Part shown: one piece after another, positions 5,898 through 9,528 of the stretch | Position numbering within the stretch: the first letter of the stretch is position 1 | How the letters are laid out: each line of letters starts with the position of its first letter | Assembly (NCBI GenBank): GCA_013288575.1 | Contig: JABDBO010000039.1 | Location: forward strand, 244 to 9,771 | Direction of reading: 5' to 3' | DNA length: 9,528 bases | From: Alphaproteobacteria bacterium | GTDB lineage: Bacteria; Pseudomonadota; Alphaproteobacteria; Rickettsiales; 21-14-0-20-44-7 | Notes under the pieces: generated by a model | Databases searched by the model: none | What the model was told of the DNA's origin: nothing | The model's input: only the letters and a program-made list of their open reading frames with translations | Made by a program: the position numbers and the translations under genes

Positions 5898-8426
5898 GTG
5901 ACCGAAGAAACTGAAAAACCAAAAGGCAAACTTACACTCGGATTGGGTGGCGGTGGTGCACGTCCTGGAATTGGGCGCAGCGGTCCGCAAACCGTAACCG
6001 TGGAAGTTCGCAAGAAACGCGTTATCAGTAAACCAGGTGAAAAGCCGCAGACCGAACAGGAAAAGCTCGCGAAGCGTGCCGGCGAAATTGAAGCTGACAC
6101 ATTCCTTACCAATGAAGAAAAACGAGCCCGCTTAAACGCTTTGCAATATGCGATCAAACGCGCCAAAGATGAGGAAGAAGAGCGTCGCAATGCACCGAAA
6201 GTTGAATTCAAACCGGTAACTCGCGAAGAAGAACCTGAGCCAGAGGAAGAAGAGGAAAAAGAAATTCCAACAATTACCCGCGGCGGCCCAAAACCACGTC
6301 CGCAAAAAGTTGGCCAACGCAAAACTGACCATGATGCAATTACCGCAGGTTCTGAGCCGATAAAATATTCCATCAGCAAAAAAGAAGCGCCAAAAACTGA
6401 AAGCCCCGCTGCACCGGCTGTTAAACGCCCGCTGCCAAATAATGCTCCGGCTGGCAAACTTACTTTGAGCAAAAAAACCAGTGATTGGGATGAAGAAAAA
6501 GGCAAGCAGAACAAATCCAAACCAGGAGCTGGCGGCGGCGGAAGAAGAACTTCCAAAATTACCGTTACCAATTTTGATCAGGAAGAACGCCATCGTTCAT
6601 TAGCATCAGTAAAACGCCAGCGCGAAAAGCATAAGCGCCATGATGACGAAGGCCCTAAAGAAAAAGTTATCCGCGAAGTTACCATTCCTGAAACGATCAC
6701 CGTTGGTGATCTCGCAAACCGTATGTCTGAAAAATCAGCCGATGTTGTTCGTGAATTAATGAAACTTGGCATTATGGCAACCATTAACCAAGTGATTGAT
6801 GCTGATACAGCAGAATTGGTTGTGACCGAGCTTGGTCATAAATTCAAACGCGTTACCGATGCCGATGTTGAAAATGTTATAGATACTCAGGAAGATTCTA
6901 ATGAGAGCTTAAAACCGCGCCCACCAGTTGTGACCATTATGGGTCACGTTGACCATGGTAAAACTTCATTGCTTGATGCACTCCGCGATACTGATGTTGT
7001 ATCAGGCGAGGCTGGCGGCATTACCCAGCATATCGGCGCTTATCAGGTAGAACTCAAAGGCAAAGGTAAAATCACTTTCATCGATACTCCGGGCCACGAA
7101 GCATTTACCGAAATGCGCGCGCGCGGTGCCAAAGTTACTGATATCGTTGTGCTGGTTGTTGCTGCTGATGATGGGATTATGGCGCAAACGGTTGAAGCAA
7201 TTGCCCATGCCAAAGCGGCAGGCGTGCCAATTATCGTGGCGATTAACAAAATTGATAAACCGGGCGCTGATGCAAATCGCGTTCGCACTGAATTGCTTTC
7301 TCACGAACTTGTTACCGAAGAAATGGGTGGTGAAGTTTTGACCGCGGAAGTTTCGGCAAAACAAAAAATTGGTCTTGATAAATTGAAAGAGCAAATTCTC
7401 TTGCAGGCCGAAGTATTGGATTTGAAAGCAAATCCAGAACGTGCGGCTGTTGGTTCGATTATCGAATCACGCATTGATAAAGGCCGCGGCGTAGTGGCGA
7501 CTGTTATCGTTGAAAAAGGTACTTTGCAAGTTGGCGATATCGTAGTTGCCGCAACTGCAACCGGTCGCGTTCGTGCGCTGCTCGATCATAATGGTAAAGA
7601 GACTAAACAAGGTGGCCCATCTGCACCTGTGGAAATTCTCGGCCTGGCGGAAGCGCCAATGGCGGGTGATGAATTCTCGGTGGTTGAAAACGAAAAACAA
7701 GCCCGCGAAATTTCTGAATATCGCCGCGAAAAAGCGAAAAACATCCGCGCTGCCGCTGAGGGCAAAACGGCGATGGAAAAACTCTTCTCTGGCCCGGATT
7801 CACAAAAATCATTGGCTGTGGTTATCAAAGGTGACGTGCAAGGTTCTATCGAGGCAATTGCCAATTCTTTGAACAAGCTCGGCAATGAAGAAATTAAAGT
7901 GAAAGTTATCCACTCGGCAGTTGGTGCAGTGACAGAAAGCGATGTGACTTTGGCGCGCGCTTCCAATGCAGTGATTGTGGCATTCAACGTTCGCGCTAAT
8001 GCACAGGCGCGTGAACTGGCGCATCGCGACCATGTGCGGATTTCTTATTACTCCATTATTTATGAAGTAGTCGATGATGTAACCGCAATTCTTTCCGGAT
8101 TGCTCTCACCAGTTGAGCGCGAGCAATTTATTGGCTATGCGGAAATTCGTGAAGTGTTCAATATTTCCAAAGTCGGCAAAATTGCCGGTTGTTACGTTAC
8201 CGAAGGCCATGTGGCCCGCGGAGCAGGTGTTCGCTTGCTGCGCGATAACGTGGTAATTCACCAAGGTAAATTGAAAACGCTTAAACGCTTTAAAGATGAA
8301 GTTAAAGAAGTTCAAAACGGTTATGAATGCGGTATGGCGTTTGAAAACTATGATGACATCAAACAAAGCGATGTGATCGAGTGTTATCAAATTATTCAAG
8401 AGGCCGGTATTCTCAAAAAAGCTTAG
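5898..8426 (+). CDS. infB: Translation initiation factor IF-2
   Basis: This 842-residue GTPase brings initiator tRNA to the 30S subunit and drives 50S joining. The N-terminal 260 or so residues are charged and low in complexity: GKLTL motifs at 10-14 and 186-190, TVTVEVRKKRV (32-42), a charged helix (about 52-97), an acidic run (109-121) and a Gly-rich stretch (210-215). The IF2 N2-type domain lies at about 260-335 (ETITVGDLANRMSEKSADVV). The G domain starts with PPVVTIMGHVDHGKT; G1 is GHVDHGKT (349-356), G2 includes GGITQHIGA (373-381), G3 is DTPGH (396-400), G4 is NKID (450-453) and G5 is SAK (486-488), all intact. The C-terminal domains end with YECGMAFENYDDIKQSDVIECYQ, which binds fMet-tRNA in the family. 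It uses a GTG start with a good Shine-Dalgarno and lies 38 bases before rbfA. Confidence 0.98.
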   Translation: MTEETEKPKGKLTLGLGGGGARPGIGRSGPQTVTVEVRKKRVISKPGEKPQTEQEKLAKRAGEIEADTFLTNEEKRARLNALQYAIKRAKDEEEERRNAPKVEFKPVTREEEPEPEEEEEKEIPTITRGGPKPRPQKVGQRKTDHDAITAGSEPIKYSISKKEAPKTESPAAPAVKRPLPNNAPAGKLTLSKKTSDWDEEKGKQNKSKPGAGGGGRRTSKITVTNFDQEERHRSLASVKRQREKHKRHDDEGPKEKVIREVTIPETITVGDLANRMSEKSADVVRELMKLGIMATINQVIDADTAELVVTELGHKFKRVTDADVENVIDTQEDSNESLKPRPPVVTIMGHVDHGKTSLLDALRDTDVVSGEAGGITQHIGAYQVELKGKGKITFIDTPGHEAFTEMRARGAKVTDIVVLVVAADDGIMAQTVEAIAHAKAAGVPIIVAINKIDKPGADANRVRTELLSHELVTEEMGGEVLTAEVSAKQKIGLDKLKEQILLQAEVLDLKANPERAAVGSIIESRIDKGRGVVATVIVEKGTLQVGDIVVAATATGRVRALLDHNGKETKQGGPSAPVEILGLAEAPMAGDEFSVVENEKQAREISEYRREKAKNIRAAAEGKTAMEKLFSGPDSQKSLAVVIKGDVQGSIEAIANSLNKLGNEEIKVKVIHSAVGAVTESDVTLARASNAVIVAFNVRANAQARELAHRDHVRISYYSIIYEVVDDVTAILSGLLSPVEREQFIGYAEIREVFNISKVGKIAGCYVTEGHVARGAGVRLLRDNVVIHQGKLKTLKRFKDEVKEVQNGYECGMAFENYDDIKQSDVIECYQIIQEAGILKKA

Positions 8427-8464
8427 AGATTCGTTCACTGATCAACGATAAACGACTAACAAAA

Positions 8465-8827
8465 ATGAAACATAAACCACCATCACAGCGGCAATTGAAA
8501 GTAGGGGAGTTGATCCGTCACTCGCTTTCCAACATGTTCATTCGCGGTGAAATTCCTTATCTTGATGGAACCAGCGTGACGGTTTCGGAAGTGCAAGTGT
8601 CGCCGGATTTAAAAAATGCAGTGGCGTTTATTTACCCATTGGCGGGGCAAAATGCTGATAAGCTTTTAAAAGCACTGCCGGATTTTGCCGGGTTCATCCG
8701 CACCTATGTCGCCAAGGAAATTGATATGCGCTACGCCCCGCGGATTTCCTTCAAACTGGATAATTCCTTCGAATATGCCAGCAAAATTACTGACCTGTTG
8801 CGAAAAGCTGAAATACCGCAGCAATAG
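8465..8827 (+). CDS. rbfA: 30S ribosome-binding factor RbfA
   Basis: This 120-residue KH-fold protein binds the 30S subunit near the 5' end of 16S rRNA and is needed for its maturation and for cold adaptation in known bacteria. Family features are SQRQLKVGELIRHSLSNMF (about 7-25), VTVSEVQVSPDLKNAVAFIYPL (about 43-64), the LLKALPDFAGFIRTYVAKEIDMRYAPRISFKLDNSFEYA stretch (72-110) and the terminal helix ITDLLRK. ATG 8465 gives the normal family N-terminus. An upstream TTG at 8381 would overlap the end of infB by 46 bases and add 28 residues with no family resemblance, so it was rejected. There is no visible Shine-Dalgarno, and no promoter is needed if it is co-transcribed with infB (37-38 base gap). 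truB, which often follows, is not here. Confidence 0.95.
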   Translation: MKHKPPSQRQLKVGELIRHSLSNMFIRGEIPYLDGTSVTVSEVQVSPDLKNAVAFIYPLAGQNADKLLKALPDFAGFIRTYVAKEIDMRYAPRISFKLDNSFEYASKITDLLRKAEIPQQ

Positions 8828-8895
8828 CTGCCCAAAACCCACCCATAAGCTTGAATTTTAAAGAATTATAAACCCTGTTAATTTAAAATGGGATT

Positions 8896-9528
8896 ATGAA
8901 ATTAATTCCTCATAAACACTACAAATTGCTTGGCGAGACGGCCAAAGGCATTTTCTGGATGCTGGTGCATTGTTTAGCATTAGTGCTAATTATGGGCGTG
9001 GTGCGGGAAATCACTAAAGAGGGTTTGAACAATTACATCATTATTTTTTGGCAGAACGTTTTTGCTTTTTTTATGATTGTTCCATATTCGTTGAGCCGCG
9101 GTGGATTTCCTAAAACCAAAAAACTGCATTTGCATCTGGGTCGTACGATGACGGGAATTTCATCAGGCCTATGTTTGTTTTATGGGCTTTCAAAAATTCA
9201 TTTGAACACTGCTACTGCAATAACATTTACCGGCCCATTATTTTCAACAATTTTTGCGATAATATTCCTAGGTGAAAAAACCTACCGCCATCGCGTGGTT
9301 GGGTTGTTTGTCGGTTTTATTGGCGTGTTGATAGTGCTCCGCCCCGGCACTGATGCGTTTAACCCGGATTCGCTTTTCCTCGTGCTGACTGCAGCACTTT
9401 GGGGCGGTACGGATATGTTTATCAAACTGATGAATCGCACAGAATCTATCCGCACGATTATGTTTTACCGCGCAATATTGATGCTGGCAGCAACCACACC
9501 GTTTCTATTCCTTTTTCCGCAGCCGATT
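8896..9528 (+). CDS. EamA/DMT-superfamily transporter, N-terminal part, runs off the window
   Basis: An open frame from ATG 8896 continues to the last base (211 codons) with no stop. It encodes a hydrophobic inner-membrane protein with about seven membrane segments in the part seen: about residues 18-36, 47-66, 83-98, 106-126, 132-149, 157-174 and 187-206. The segment TATAITFTGPLFSTIFAIIFLGEK, followed by RHRVVGLFVGFIGVLIVLRPG, is the typical end of the first EamA repeat in drug/metabolite transporters; AALWGGTDMFIKLM looks like the start of the second. Members export or import amino acids, nucleosides, S-adenosylmethionine or other metabolites, and the substrate cannot be read from sequence. 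It lies 68 bases after rbfA. There is no clear Shine-Dalgarno: a GGGA is present but only two bases before the ATG. An ATG at 8888 ends after three codons and was discarded. Confidence 0.88.
   Translation, partial: MKLIPHKHYKLLGETAKGIFWMLVHCLALVLIMGVVREITKEGLNNYIIIFWQNVFAFFMIVPYSLSRGGFPKTKKLHLHLGRTMTGISSGLCLFYGLSKIHLNTATAITFTGPLFSTIFAIIFLGEKTYRHRVVGLFVGFIGVLIVLRPGTDAFNPDSLFLVLTAALWGGTDMFIKLMNRTESIRTIMFYRAILMLAATTPFLFLFPQPI

Noticed and set aside
5885..6571. 228-codon open frame on the minus strand opposite the start of infB
   Set aside because: Its runs of Ser, Pro and Gly mirror the Glu-, Lys- and Gly-rich codons of the IF2 N-terminus; no family features are visible.
8381..8464. Upstream TTG start for rbfA overlapping infB
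   Set aside because: The extra 28 residues do not resemble RbfA; the family N-terminus starts at ATG 8465.
8844..8872. Promoter before the EamA transporter (TTGAAT 8851, TATAAA 8867)
   Set aside because: The two boxes are only ten bases apart, too close for a sigma70 promoter. The words resemble those in the rimP and nusA leaders, but there is no hairpin.
1..9528. tRNA, rRNA, CRISPR array, insertion sequence or attachment site
   Set aside because: No cloverleaf-like sequence, regularly spaced long repeats, transposase or integrase frame, or long terminal inverted repeats were seen on either strand.

Overview
The window looks like chromosomal DNA from a moderately AT-rich alphaproteobacterium. 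The proteins suggest this: an alphaproteobacterial-type NusA and IF2, a UbiH/COQ6-like flavoprotein, and a TadG-like protein with a von Willebrand A (vWA) domain. I cannot place it below class level. Most of the window is core information-processing genes. I did not find a clear new defence, mobile or biosynthetic system. The unusual signals are in the spaces between genes and in one broken gene.

Layout. Positions 1-123 (minus strand) hold the first 41 codons of exodeoxyribonuclease III (xthA). A 51-base divergent spacer follows, mostly made of an 8-base tandem repeat. At 175-1345 (plus) is a UbiH/COQ6-family FAD monooxygenase, interrupted by one extra base in a T6 run at 439-444 and carrying a 7-base, four-copy tandem repeat at 621-648. 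At 1475-3433 is an orphan TadG-like protein. Then comes the translation/transcription cluster rimP (3529-4083), nusA (4201-5748), infB (5898-8426) and rbfA (8465-8827). An EamA/DMT-family transporter starts at 8896 and runs off the window.

How the genes work together. RimP and RbfA mature the 30S ribosomal subunit, IF2 loads initiator tRNA and joins the subunits, and NusA controls pausing, termination and antitermination. This is the classic rimP-nusA-infB-rbfA order. The ylxR gene that many alphaproteobacteria carry between nusA and infB is absent; a 149-base structured spacer takes its place.

The main regulatory observation is that rimP and nusA are each preceded by a very similar unit: a TTGAA-type promoter candidate, then a GC-rich hairpin with a T6 or T7 tract, ending only 21 or 25 bases before the start codon. 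There is no obvious room for a full promoter after the hairpin, so both genes seem to depend on reading through an intrinsic terminator. Because NusA itself modulates intrinsic termination, a feedback attenuator is a reasonable hypothesis, but ordinary terminators between genes with missed promoters remain possible.
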